Source: JBCAWW01 sp039024315
GTDB lineage: Bacteria; Bacteroidota; Bacteroidia; J057
Assembly: GCA_039024315.1 (NCBI GenBank)
Contig: JBCCQN010000031.1
Span: 1-52,361, forward strand
Length of the DNA stretch: 52,361 nucleotides
Reading direction: 5' to 3'
The position numbers and the translations under genes were made by a program. This document shows positions 41,449-50,434 of the stretch, piece after piece. How positions within the stretch are numbered: the stretch's first letter is position 1; each line of letters opens with the position of its first letter. The notes beneath the pieces were generated by a model that did no database searches, had not been told where the DNA came from, and was given only the letters and a program-made list of their open reading frames with translations.

Positions 41449-44400
41449 TTAGGCACTTACTTTCTCAAGTTCGAGATTTTGATTAAGGACAGCATCTGCT
41501 GCCGGTAGATTGATAAAGAAGGTAGTGCCTTTGCCTTCGACACTTTCGAAGTAGATCTCTCCACCGGTATTCTCGATGATTCTCCTAACAATCGCCAATC
41601 CCAATCCCATACCTGAGTTTTTGGTAGAAAAGCTAGGCTGGAAGATTTTGGGTTGAATCTCCTCTGGGATGCCTTTGCCGTTGTCTTTGATTTCAATTTT
41701 GGCAATCTGCTCTTCTATCCGCATTGAGATGTGGAGGATGCCATTAGATTCGATGGCTTGAAGGGCATTTTTGATAATGTTGTTGAAGCATCTCCCTAGC
41801 TGATCTCTATCCCCAATCGACCAGAAGGCTTCTTCGGTAATATCAATAAGCCAGATCGTTTCTTGAGATTGTGTGTAGAGATCGACTACCTCAAGTAGGA
41901 TATCATTGATTTTAATACGGGTATTGATTGGCTCTGGCATGCGGGCAAACTCAGAAAAAGAGTTGGCGATATTAGCCATAGAATCAATTTGTACCAGAAG
42001 CGTCTTCATTACTTTAGGGAACATATCCTGAAAGCGGGGTGTCTGCTCTTTGAAGGTCCGGCTCAAGTGCTGGATGCTCAATTTCATCGGGGTGAGTGGA
42101 TTCTTGATCTCATGGGCTACTTGTCTGGCCATTTGTCGCCAGGCGAGCTCTCGTTCCGTCTGCGTGATTTTTTCTTCTGATTCCTCTAGCTGTTCTACCA
42201 TCTCATTGTAGGCGCTCACGATCTCACCAATCTCGTCCTTAGAGTTGTAATTAATACGTTCGTTTACATTACCGAGTCGGATGGCTGAAAGTCGTTGCCT
42301 GATCACGGCTAGCGGCTGGGTGATTGTGCCTGCAACGGCCACAGAGATCAAATTGATCAGTAGGAATACTAAGAGGTATATGTTGGCAAGATAAGCGAGG
42401 AAGTCGATTACCTGCGAGTTGAGTTGATTTTGCTGGGCGATAAAGGGGATGTTGATAAAGCCCACTGGGCGCGAATCTGCACCAATAATGGGACGATAAG
42501 CCGAAAGGTAACGGAGACTACCAATTCGCTCATTGACTACTAAGTCAGAAACTCCTCCATTTTTTAAGGCAAAGTAAGCAGATGAATTCATCAAGTCCGT
42601 CGTCAGACCCTGCTCGTAGGTAAGAGGCTGGGTGGAAGCGACTCTACGTCCATCTCTATCAAATACATTGACATCATCTTTCATGACGTCTTCTAAATCT
42701 TTGACTCTCTTACGGAAGGTACCATTGAGGGCCGTATTAGTGAAATTATCTGCAATCAGATTTTGGTATTCTGGCCCAAGTAAGCTAACCATACGAGCAG
42801 CTTCATCCGACAGCTCGGCTCGCGCTTCGCGCTCGAAGCGGTTTTGGATAAAGGGATAAAGCAGGACCAAAATGATTATCATCGGAATAATACTAATCCC
42901 CAAAAGTCCCAACCGGATCCTTGCTCGCAGCGGAAACTGTAGGTTGATAGATCGTCTTGCTCTAAGCGATTGAATAACAAATACCGGTAATACAAAGAGG
43001 ATTAAGCCGGCAATCGCAAAAAAGTAAAATACAAAAGAGAAGGTGGTCACTACGTCCAAAAAGGAGAGGACTGGGTAGCGCACCAAGGCTACTTTGTTAC
43101 CCGAGATTTGATGTTGTATCTCAAAGTATTCTCGATTCGGACCTAGACGCTCGCCATCTTCTTTTCGTGCCAATTCGATGGGGAAAGGATACACGCCTTC
43201 CTCATGGTAGAGGATTCCGTCGCGATAGAGAGCATGATCAAAGTTGTCCAATAGCGCGATATCATCGTAAGTTGCTTTATCCAGTGAAAGAGAGGAATAC
43301 AATCCTTCGGTTTCTCTTGCTGCTGGTGTCAATTCAAATAAAAATTGAACAGCCTGACTGGTATCAAGACCTACGGGTAGAATAAAAGAACCTATATATA
43401 AATCTCGATAACGATTGTCTCGGTTTGGTAACTGGTAAAGCTCAAGATTATCATCAATCTTTATGCCTTGATCCGCAATAGGAATACCTGCCTCTGGTCC
43501 AAAAAATGGCTCTCGATCTCTATTTTTGGTATCTAGTGGACGATTTTGTTCGTCGTATAAAAAGAGGTCAACATTGAATTCCTGGAAATTAGGTTCTACA
43601 TAATTGGATCTCACCCAATCGCGGAAGCGACTATCATCTTTTAACTGTTCACGTGTTTCTTGAACCACAGACAGATCGGCCTCCAAACTACCAATCGTAA
43701 ACTGGTAGTTTACAATGGTATTGGTTACCTCACCGCCAAGGATACTGTTCGAAATGCGTTCTGCCTTTAGCTTGTTTTTTAGGGCAATACCACTCGTTAC
43801 ACCATAGGTAGTAAAAATAGTCATCAACAGTAAGAAGATGAGATAATTGGCTAAGTCATGCTTGAGGAAATGCTCAAAAGGAATCCGATATATCGTAAGG
43901 CCAAGGAGCATAATGCCAATCGTGACCAAGATGCTCGTACTGATCCCCATATCGAGGAAGTAAAATAAGGTCAGATTTATTCCCAATGCCATGACAAACT
44001 GGCCAAGCAAAAACGGACTACTAAAACCATATCTCCTACCGTAAAAAACATTGAGTTTTAATATAATGAAGCAGAGGAGAGACAATAGTAAAAACAGTAA
44101 GCCCGCATCTAACAAGATCAAATAAGAAAAGACATTTGTCTGCAGCAGGTTAGAAAACTCAATATCAATAGTCGAGTCATTGACAATCCGCTCAAATCCT
44201 ACGATAAAAAGGCTTAACAAATAACCGCAGACGGCCATACCTGCTGCCATTAAAACCCAGCTTAGGATAGGCTTATCTAGGATCTTTTTGATATATACAT
44301 TAGAAATCCGCAGTAAATAAGTGTACAAAATCCACGTACAGATCAGTACTGTAATCAGATTGAGCGTTAACTCACCCAAGCTGGGAGCAAAAGTGGGGTC

Positions 44401-45243
44401 CGTAGCGAGGATTTCGGGGGAGAATAGCTTCGTTTCGAGAAAATCTCCAGGTAAGCTAATCCAATGTAGTAATAATCTAATCGCGATGACCCCAAAGAAG
44501 AGACCGATGTCTATATGATAGCGTAAGTCCCAGCGTACAATCGTAAAAATCCGCAAAAAGATTGCGAGACAGATTGTGCCCAACAAAAGAAAGACCAATA
44601 CTGTATAGCGCAATATCGAGCGGAATGGAAAGATGGGTAGGTTACTCAAGCTAAAGGCAGGATCATCCAATAAATCTGTGATCACTACTTCTCCTTCGGT
44701 GCCTTCGGGAGTGAAACGTATGTTTTTGAGATACCGAAGCTCCTGACTATTACTCAGCGAGCTAAACTGTCTTCCTAAAAAGAAATAAGGGAGCAAATAG
44801 TCGTTACTCACTTTGTGAGTGATGTGGAGAGGAATAAGCGTTAGGGTAGTAGAATCTCCTTCCTTTTCTCTGATCTGGTAGTAAGTCCGATAGTCATCCA
44901 GTTTTACTACTCTCGGTTCTGCTGGGATCAAGCGTAAATACTTGATTTTGCGTTCTGCGGGCAGAAACCCATTATTATTCCAACCCATCAAACGACCGGC
45001 GGGTGAATATAATAACTGGCAAATTTGGTAAGGATTGTTGCTACGTTCACTCGCGCTAAAAGGCAAATTGGTTGCCTGTTGGATGGCTAGCTGAAAATCT
45101 CGTTGGATTTGCTGCTCCACTTGTTCAAACAGGACTTCATCGCTACGACTATCATCATAGAGATACAATACCGTACTTACAGCTAATAGTAACAGGCCGG
45201 ATATCAACCAAGGATATCCCTTTTGCAACGAATTTCCAATCAT
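41449..45243 (-). CDS. Large multi-TM sensor histidine kinase (NtrY-like)
   Basis: 1264-aa kinase. A first helix (WLISGLLLLAVSTVLYLY) is followed by an extracytoplasmic domain, about eight helices, a second large extracytoplasmic region, two helices (TTFSFVFYFFAIAGLILFVL and RLGLLGISIIPMIIILVLLY), a third sensory region with a PAS/Cache-like look, a last helix, HAMP (AVIRQRLSAIRLGNVNERIN), HisKA with the phosphorylated His in MARQVAHEIKNPLTPMK, and HATPase (DNGKGIPEEI, STKNSGMGLGLAIVRR). It lacks a receiver domain, and no response-regulator gene is adjacent. It is 56 bp upstream of the barrel gene. Confidence 0.93.
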   Translation of the reverse strand: MIGNSLQKGYPWLISGLLLLAVSTVLYLYDDSRSDEVLFEQVEQQIQRDFQLAIQQATNLPFSASERSNNPYQICQLLYSPAGRLMGWNNNGFLPAERKIKYLRLIPAEPRVVKLDDYRTYYQIREKEGDSTTLTLIPLHITHKVSNDYLLPYFFLGRQFSSLSNSQELRYLKNIRFTPEGTEGEVVITDLLDDPAFSLSNLPIFPFRSILRYTVLVFLLLGTICLAIFLRIFTIVRWDLRYHIDIGLFFGVIAIRLLLHWISLPGDFLETKLFSPEILATDPTFAPSLGELTLNLITVLICTWILYTYLLRISNVYIKKILDKPILSWVLMAAGMAVCGYLLSLFIVGFERIVNDSTIDIEFSNLLQTNVFSYLILLDAGLLFLLLSLLCFIILKLNVFYGRRYGFSSPFLLGQFVMALGINLTLFYFLDMGISTSILVTIGIMLLGLTIYRIPFEHFLKHDLANYLIFLLLMTIFTTYGVTSGIALKNKLKAERISNSILGGEVTNTIVNYQFTIGSLEADLSVVQETREQLKDDSRFRDWVRSNYVEPNFQEFNVDLFLYDEQNRPLDTKNRDREPFFGPEAGIPIADQGIKIDDNLELYQLPNRDNRYRDLYIGSFILPVGLDTSQAVQFLFELTPAARETEGLYSSLSLDKATYDDIALLDNFDHALYRDGILYHEEGVYPFPIELARKEDGERLGPNREYFEIQHQISGNKVALVRYPVLSFLDVVTTFSFVFYFFAIAGLILFVLPVFVIQSLRARRSINLQFPLRARIRLGLLGISIIPMIIILVLLYPFIQNRFEREARAELSDEAARMVSLLGPEYQNLIADNFTNTALNGTFRKRVKDLEDVMKDDVNVFDRDGRRVASTQPLTYEQGLTTDLMNSSAYFALKNGGVSDLVVNERIGSLRYLSAYRPIIGADSRPVGFINIPFIAQQNQLNSQVIDFLAYLANIYLLVFLLINLISVAVAGTITQPLAVIRQRLSAIRLGNVNERINYNSKDEIGEIVSAYNEMVEQLEESEEKITQTERELAWRQMARQVAHEIKNPLTPMKLSIQHLSRTFKEQTPRFQDMFPKVMKTLLVQIDSMANIANSFSEFARMPEPINTRIKINDILLEVVDLYTQSQETIWLIDITEEAFWSIGDRDQLGRCFNNIIKNALQAIESNGILHISMRIEEQIAKIEIKDNGKGIPEEIQPKIFQPSFSTKNSGMGLGLAIVRRIIENTGGEIYFESVEGKGTTFFINLPAADAVLNQNLELEKVSA
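44950..44964 (+). repeat. Degenerate mini-hairpin repeat (CTGC/GCAG, GG loop)
   Basis: GCGTTCTGCGGGCAG inside the kinase gene. Confidence 0.4.
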
Positions 45244-45379
45244 CCCTTCTTAGATAATACTATTCGCGATTTGCGATGCAAGATAAGAGCAACTAGCATA
45301 GCTAATCAAAAATCGGGCCTAAGATGCCAGAATTTTTGTTTAAATGGTGCGGAGGAGGGGTGTACGGGAAGATTTTGGT

Positions 45380-46000
45380 CTAATTGCCAGAGAATTGAGT
45401 CCTACTAAGGCCTTCATATAAGCCCCAACCTTCATTCTCATCCATACAACGTTCAAGTAGGCCTTCAAATTCATCGCGGCGATAGACGGGTACTCTCAAA
45501 GAAACCCTAGAATATTTAAGTGTTTCTTTTTGCACGATGAGGGTAAAGATGACGTTGGGATAGTCAGATACTAAGTAGTAATCAGAAATCTCATGCCATG
45601 CAATCACATTGCGATAGTCTGGAATTCTGAAAAAACGGTCATTCAAAACAATGCCTCTGGAAGAAATCACTCGGACCAATAGCATTCTGATCGCTAGATA
45701 AGTAAATACGAGTGAAACGATCAAAAGCCCACAAATACCGCTTATTCTAAATAAGTCTGCTTTATCAATCGTCAAAGGGGTATCTACGTATCCCACTGCA
45801 TTGAAGAGACAAGAAATCCCCACAATAAATAGGATCAGCGCACTTACCGAAAAAGTGATGGTTACAATCACCATTTCTGGTTTTTTCCAAACCATCATAG
45901 GCTTATCCAACTGACGACGGTACCAATAAGCCATCAGCACCAAGGCAGGCGTTATAAGCAGGGATAGCAAAAGACCGAAATGCAGCAGAATTTCTAGCAC
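45380..46000 (-). CDS. Membrane protein with PH-like C-terminal domain, hypothetical
   Basis: 206-aa protein with four likely helices (LLLSLLITPALVLMAYWY; VIVTITFSVSALILFIVGI; ICGLLIVSLVFTYLAIRMLL) and a cytosolic segment (GIVLNDRFFRIPDYRNVIAWHEISDYYLVSDYPNV) with the strand pattern of bacterial PH-like domains. Function is unknown. It is read toward the kinase gene, 136 bp away, with no obvious signal in between. Confidence 0.7.
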   Translation of the reverse strand: MLEILLHFGLLLSLLITPALVLMAYWYRRQLDKPMMVWKKPEMVIVTITFSVSALILFIVGISCLFNAVGYVDTPLTIDKADLFRISGICGLLIVSLVFTYLAIRMLLVRVISSRGIVLNDRFFRIPDYRNVIAWHEISDYYLVSDYPNVIFTLIVQKETLKYSRVSLRVPVYRRDEFEGLLERCMDENEGWGLYEGLSRTQFSGN

Positions 46001-46126
46001 TGGTAGAGAAATTGAACGATTAGAAATTTATATATACAAACGAACAAATCAAAGCGATTGTTGGGTTCAACTCAGCTTAAAATTAAATTTTTTTTCTTTC
46101 GGCAACTTCGCCTTCTGGTTGAACGG

Positions 46127-47092
46127 TCAATAATATTTTCTCAACGACAAAAATTGCTGCACATACTTCTGTACGCCCTCCTCTAAACTCAGGAAGGGAG
46201 AACGATAACCAGTAGCCCGAAACTTGCTCATATCGGCCTCTGTGAAGTATTGATAGGCATCTCTGATGTCAGCTGGGGTATCGATGTATTCGATCTTTGG
46301 TTCTAGCAACAGACTCGAAAAAACATTCTTTACCAAATCATTGAAAGTTCTCGCTTGGCCCGTGCCGAGATTGTATAATCCTGAATCGGGCTGTCGTTTC
46401 ATTAAAAAACGTATCACTTGGGCCAAATCTTGCACGTAGATAAAATCTCTTTTTTGCTCCCCATCGGCAAAATCCTCTCGATGAGAACGAAATAGCTTCA
46501 TCTTGCCCGTTTCGCTGATCTGCTTATAGGTATGATAAACTACGCTAGCCATACGGCCTTTGTGGTATTCATTCGGGCCATAAACATTAAAGAATTTTAG
46601 CCCAAACCAAGCTGGTGGCGTTTCTGTCTGCGTCAAAGCCCACTGATCGAAAGTCTGTTTGCTCCAACCATAAGGGTTCAAAGGGGCGTATCTAGGCACC
46701 AATGCGTGATCATCCACAAAGCCTAAGCTGCCATCACCATAGGTTGCGGCACTGGATGCGTAGATCAAAGGGATTTGCTCCTGAGTACAATATTCCCAAA
46801 TACGCTTAGTGTAGGAGAGGTTGAGTTCATCGAAGATGGTCTGATCTTGCTCCGCAGTGTCCGTGCGAGCGCCCAGATGGATCACATATTCGATTTTGGG
46901 ATGCTCGCCTGCGAGCCATTGCCAGAGGTCTTGACGTTGGATCTTGGCTTCATAGATTTTGTTGCGGAGGTTGGGCTGCTTCGCAGAACGCTCAAAATCA
47001 TCCACTATCACGATGTCGTAGCGGCCGATACCGTTGAGGTTGCCGAGGAGATAACTGCCGATAAAACCAGCAGCGCCAGTAAGTAAAATCAT
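46127..47092 (-). CDS. ADP-glyceromanno-heptose 6-epimerase-like protein (HldD/RfaD)
   Basis: 321-aa extended short-chain dehydrogenase. The N-terminus MILLTGAAGFIGS carries the NAD(P) motif (G6, G9, G12). Catalytic residues are Y141 and K145 in YGWSK, preceded by SSAATYGDG. The motifs GLKFFNVYGPNEYHKGRMAS and FADGEQKRDFIYVQDLA are typical of HldD, which makes the heptose donor for lipopolysaccharide inner core. The ATG at 47092 is chosen over one 45 bp upstream because the fold begins here; it overlaps the stop of the upstream glycosyltransferase by four bases. A mini-hairpin repeat copy at 46976-46993 encodes ERSAKQ without adding residues relative to typical homologues. Confidence 0.9.
   Translation of the reverse strand: MILLTGAAGFIGSYLLGNLNGIGRYDIVIVDDFERSAKQPNLRNKIYEAKIQRQDLWQWLAGEHPKIEYVIHLGARTDTAEQDQTIFDELNLSYTKRIWEYCTQEQIPLIYASSAATYGDGSLGFVDDHALVPRYAPLNPYGWSKQTFDQWALTQTETPPAWFGLKFFNVYGPNEYHKGRMASVVYHTYKQISETGKMKLFRSHREDFADGEQKRDFIYVQDLAQVIRFLMKRQPDSGLYNLGTGQARTFNDLVKNVFSSLLLEPKIEYIDTPADIRDAYQYFTEADMSKFRATGYRSPFLSLEEGVQKYVQQFLSLRKYY
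46976..46993 (-). repeat. Mini-hairpin repeat copy in the HldD-like gene (CTGC/GCAG, GAA loop)
   Basis: Minus strand GAGCGTTCTGCGAAGCAG; in frame at residues 34-39. Confidence 0.85.
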
Positions 47093-48186
47093 AGTCCTTG
47101 ATATATCGCCAGCAATTTCTCCTTTTCTGTTTCCCAATTCAACTCCTTAGCGGCATTCTGGCAGTTTTGGCGCCATTGATCAAATGCAACTTGGTCGTTT
47201 AGCATTTCCAAAAGGAGGTTTGCTAGCGCCATGGGCTTGCGTTGCGCGGAGGGCAAAATAGCTCCCACCTGATACTGCTCCACCAGCGCGCGCATCTCTG
47301 GCAGGTCAGAAACCAAAACTGGTAGCCCAGATTGGATATAGTCATAAACCTTGTTAGGGGAAGCATAACGATAATTTGCGCCTCTATCTTCTTCCAAGCT
47401 CAGCCCGATGCGCGCCTGTCGAGTGATCTCTGGCAAATGCTCTAAGGCTACAAAACCCCAAAATTTGATGCGTTCTCCTAGGGAAAGCTCCTCTGCGAGC
47501 CTTTTCATCTCTTCGAGCACATCTCCTTTGCCAACTATCCAAAGCTCTACCTGAGGCATGTATTGCATGGCTTGGATCATCAGATCGATGCCTCGACCGA
47601 GGTTCACCGCCCCTTGATAAAGCAAAATTTTACGCGGACTGGCGTTGCTGGGAAAGCTCCTCGCAAAGGGAAGATTGCGCACCACCTTTACTGGGACCTG
47701 ATACTTTGCTTGATAGATCTTGGCTAGCGAGCCATTGACGGTATAGACATGCTGCAAACGAGGAAATAAGAGCCTTTCTAAGGCCAACCATACCGCCCGA
47801 GTGGCTCTGCGGTGGATCAGTTCTGGTACCTCAGTATAAATCTCATGAGAATCATAAACCAAGGCTTTGCGGCGCAAGTTAGCGACTAAAGCGTTCGCGA
47901 GTAGCGTATCTAAGTCGTTGCTATTGAGGATGTCTACTCTGCTGAAGAGAAGGAGCAGAAACAGCCGAAAATTGTATTCCAGATAAAATAGCTTGCCCTT
48001 TTTGAAGATGAGGCGCATCCGCTTGGTCTCATAGCTTCGGCCGGGCAAAGGCAGAGAGTCTGGCAGCTTTCTCCCAATCACGCAAACCTGATAGCCACTA
48101 GCCTGAAGCGTGGAGGCAATGCGATGGATCCTTTGGTCGCCCGCTAGATCATTGATAACGGAAATGGAGATGCGTTTTTGCGGCAA
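47089..48186 (-). CDS. Glycosyltransferase family 4 protein
   Basis: 365-aa GT-B enzyme. N-terminal features: INDLAGDQRIHRIASTLQAS GYQVCVIGRK, LNSNDLDTLLANALVA, LVYDSHEIYTEVPEL. The donor half has LLYQGAVNLGRGIDLMIQAM, VGKGDVLEEM, and ASPNKVYDYIQSGLPVLVSD. Acceptor and sugar are unknown; coupling with the HldD-like gene (ATGA overlap) suggests a heptose-containing or core polysaccharide. It diverges from the surface-protein gene at 48334. Confidence 0.9.
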   Translation of the reverse strand: MPQKRISISVINDLAGDQRIHRIASTLQASGYQVCVIGRKLPDSLPLPGRSYETKRMRLIFKKGKLFYLEYNFRLFLLLLFSRVDILNSNDLDTLLANALVANLRRKALVYDSHEIYTEVPELIHRRATRAVWLALERLLFPRLQHVYTVNGSLAKIYQAKYQVPVKVVRNLPFARSFPSNASPRKILLYQGAVNLGRGIDLMIQAMQYMPQVELWIVGKGDVLEEMKRLAEELSLGERIKFWGFVALEHLPEITRQARIGLSLEEDRGANYRYASPNKVYDYIQSGLPVLVSDLPEMRALVEQYQVGAILPSAQRKPMALANLLLEMLNDQVAFDQWRQNCQNAAKELNWETEKEKLLAIYQGL

Positions 48187-48333
48187 GGTGAATTAAATCA
48201 TTGTGCAAATAAAGGGAATCATTTCAGGCTTTGACAGAATGGTGCTACATTTGTTTTGCACACAATAAACTACCCATTTGAGAAATTATTGCTTAAAGAG
48301 CATAATCTAGCGATAATAAACACAATACTACTA

Positions 48334-50430
48334 ATGAAAACACGCCTACAAATTCTCCTTATATGGGGATTCCTATGCATTGGAGGGAATGTGACATTGT
48401 TAGGTCAGAACCTAGTTATAGACCCTAGTTTTGAGGACTACGCTAAGTTGCCTTGCGAATTCTCTCAAAATAATTTCCCTTTTGATTCTCTACTAAATCA
48501 TTGGGATCAACCAAGTGAAGCAACACCAGACTATTTCTCTACTTTAGTACCCACTAGCTGCTATGCGAGTCAACCTGTAAGTACATTTAAAAATGGTGAT
48601 TTTTGTTTTTGGGGTTCCCAATTACCCCGCACAGGGGACTTTTTCTTGGGAGTAGGAAGTAGACCTCAAGATGACATTAGAGAATATTTTCAAGGAAAAT
48701 TAAGTAGCCCTTTAGTGATTGGACAGACATATTGTGGTGAGTTCTGGACTTCCTGGGCTGCGGATAATTCAGACCGAATCACCCAAGGACTAGGCATAGC
48801 ATTTTGGGAGTCTGCTCTAGATACTTCTGTAAACACTATATTAACAAGCAATCCTCAAGTGTATAGTTCAGACTTTATTGAGGATAGTACCATCTGGGTT
48901 AAAGTTTCCCAGACATTTATTGCTGATAAGGCTTATACGCATTTAATAGTCGGTCATTTTGGACCAGAAAACACTCCTAGTGCCTTTATATTTAAGAAAT
49001 TTTTTGGCACTACTCCAGGATGTCTTAATAGAGGTGCTTATTACTTCATTGATGATGTCTCCGTAGTACCCTATGTTTCTCCAAATCTGAGCATACAATT
49101 ATCTACTGATACTGCCTGTGCAAATATGCCTTTCACTTTAACTGCCTCAGGTGCAGGTAGCTATCAATGGGCTCGTTTAGATCAGCCAGACAGTATTTTG
49201 GCTACTACTGATAGCTGGACATTTTTTCCGGAAGCAGGCGCTAGTTATATCCTCACGGGCATCACTTGTGATTTAATGACTAAGGATACCTTTAGCTTTC
49301 CCGTCCATCCTGATCTAGGCGCTGGCTTTGGTGCCGATACGACGATATGCGAAAACCAGCCGCTTTTATTAGATGCTGGTCCCAATGGTCTAAGTTATCT
49401 CTGGTCTGATAGTAGCGTTATGCGAACGTTTAATGTGAGCACACCTGGGATATATTGGACTGAGGTTACGGACTCAAAAGGCTGTATTACGCGAGATAGT
49501 ATTAGTGTAAGTATTGGAGATCTTAACATTACAGACTTGGGGCCAGATACTAGTCTTTGCTCCGGTACTTTTGTAGATATAAACTTAAGCAGTGAGTATC
49601 TCCAACCTTCCTGGTCCAATAGCATCCCTGGTTATCAAAATACAGTAGTTAGTCCGGGTACTTATTGGGTGACGGCTTTGGATAGCAATGGCTGCACGGT
49701 AACGGATACGGTGGTCTTGGGTAATGCCGATCCGACTCCAAGTATTGGAGGTAATCGTCCTCTGTGTGTCGGAGATAGCCTGCTACTTAGTCCGGTATTG
49801 GACTATCTCCAATATATGTGGGATGATGGAAGTACTAGTAAAAGCCGTTGGGTCTATGCGCCGGGTACTTATTTTGTTGAGGTCCTAGCGGAGAACGCTT
49901 GTACGGGCCGCGATGCGGTGCTCATCACGGTGGGAGAAGATAGTCTGGATCTAGGACCAGATCGGTTTTTATGTGAAGGAGATACACTGACGCTTAGTCT
50001 TGTGGGTACTTGGCTAGACTATGAATGGAGTGGGGGTATCATCACTTCGAGTCTAAGCGTTACCGAGACAGGACAATACCAACTCAAAGCAATCAATGAT
50101 AATCTTTGTCTCAGCACTGATGAGCTAATGGTATTGCCCCAAACGAATTGCCCCGGCACCCTTGAAATGCCCAATATGTTTAGCCCCAATGTCGATGGCA
50201 TCAATGATGTTTTTCGACCCGTTAAGGCATATAGTATTAGCCGTTATGACTTGCAAATCTATGATCGCTGGGGCCGCAAGGTATTTGAAACACAATTAGT
50301 AGATACTGCTTGGGCAGGTCAAGCGTTCGGCGAAGCCGCCCCCGGAGGAGTTTATTACTGGATTGTAAAATATACCGATGATGAGGGGCAAGAATTTGTA
50401 CAAAAAGGGAATCTTCTCTTGGCTAGATAA
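48334..50430 (+). CDS. T9SS type B exported surface protein (gliding-motility C-terminal domain)
   Basis: 698-aa protein with signal peptide (ILLIWGFLCIGGNVTLLGQ). The N-terminal 250 residues form a carbohydrate-binding-like or jelly-roll module (LVIDPSFEDY, GDFFLGVGSRPQDDIREYFQ). Then four or five Ig/PKD-like repeats with signature LGPDTSLC and SPGTYWVTALDSNGCTVTDT follow. The end is a CHU_C/type B sorting domain: MPNMFSPNVDGINDVFRPVK, YDLQIYDRWGRKVFET, GGVYYWIVKYTDD, KGNLLL. An ATG at 48334 directly precedes the signal peptide; an earlier frame start is unlikely. Probably a cell-surface adhesin or structural protein; it stops four bases from the convergent metallopeptidase gene. Confidence 0.88.
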   Translation: MKTRLQILLIWGFLCIGGNVTLLGQNLVIDPSFEDYAKLPCEFSQNNFPFDSLLNHWDQPSEATPDYFSTLVPTSCYASQPVSTFKNGDFCFWGSQLPRTGDFFLGVGSRPQDDIREYFQGKLSSPLVIGQTYCGEFWTSWAADNSDRITQGLGIAFWESALDTSVNTILTSNPQVYSSDFIEDSTIWVKVSQTFIADKAYTHLIVGHFGPENTPSAFIFKKFFGTTPGCLNRGAYYFIDDVSVVPYVSPNLSIQLSTDTACANMPFTLTASGAGSYQWARLDQPDSILATTDSWTFFPEAGASYILTGITCDLMTKDTFSFPVHPDLGAGFGADTTICENQPLLLDAGPNGLSYLWSDSSVMRTFNVSTPGIYWTEVTDSKGCITRDSISVSIGDLNITDLGPDTSLCSGTFVDINLSSEYLQPSWSNSIPGYQNTVVSPGTYWVTALDSNGCTVTDTVVLGNADPTPSIGGNRPLCVGDSLLLSPVLDYLQYMWDDGSTSKSRWVYAPGTYFVEVLAENACTGRDAVLITVGEDSLDLGPDRFLCEGDTLTLSLVGTWLDYEWSGGIITSSLSVTETGQYQLKAINDNLCLSTDELMVLPQTNCPGTLEMPNMFSPNVDGINDVFRPVKAYSISRYDLQIYDRWGRKVFETQLVDTAWAGQAFGEAAPGGVYYWIVKYTDDEGQEFVQKGNLLLAR
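50321..50338 (+). repeat. Mini-hairpin repeat variant (CGGC/GCCG stem, GAA loop)
   Basis: AAGCGTTCGGCGAAGCCG in the C-terminal domain of the type B protein; in frame as QAFGEAA. Confidence 0.7.
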
Positions 50431-50434
50431 AGCC

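Noticed and set aside
42814..42840. Self-complementary CGCGCTTCGCGCTCG stretch in the kinase gene
   Set aside because: No AGCGTT lead and explained by Arg/Ala/Glu codons.
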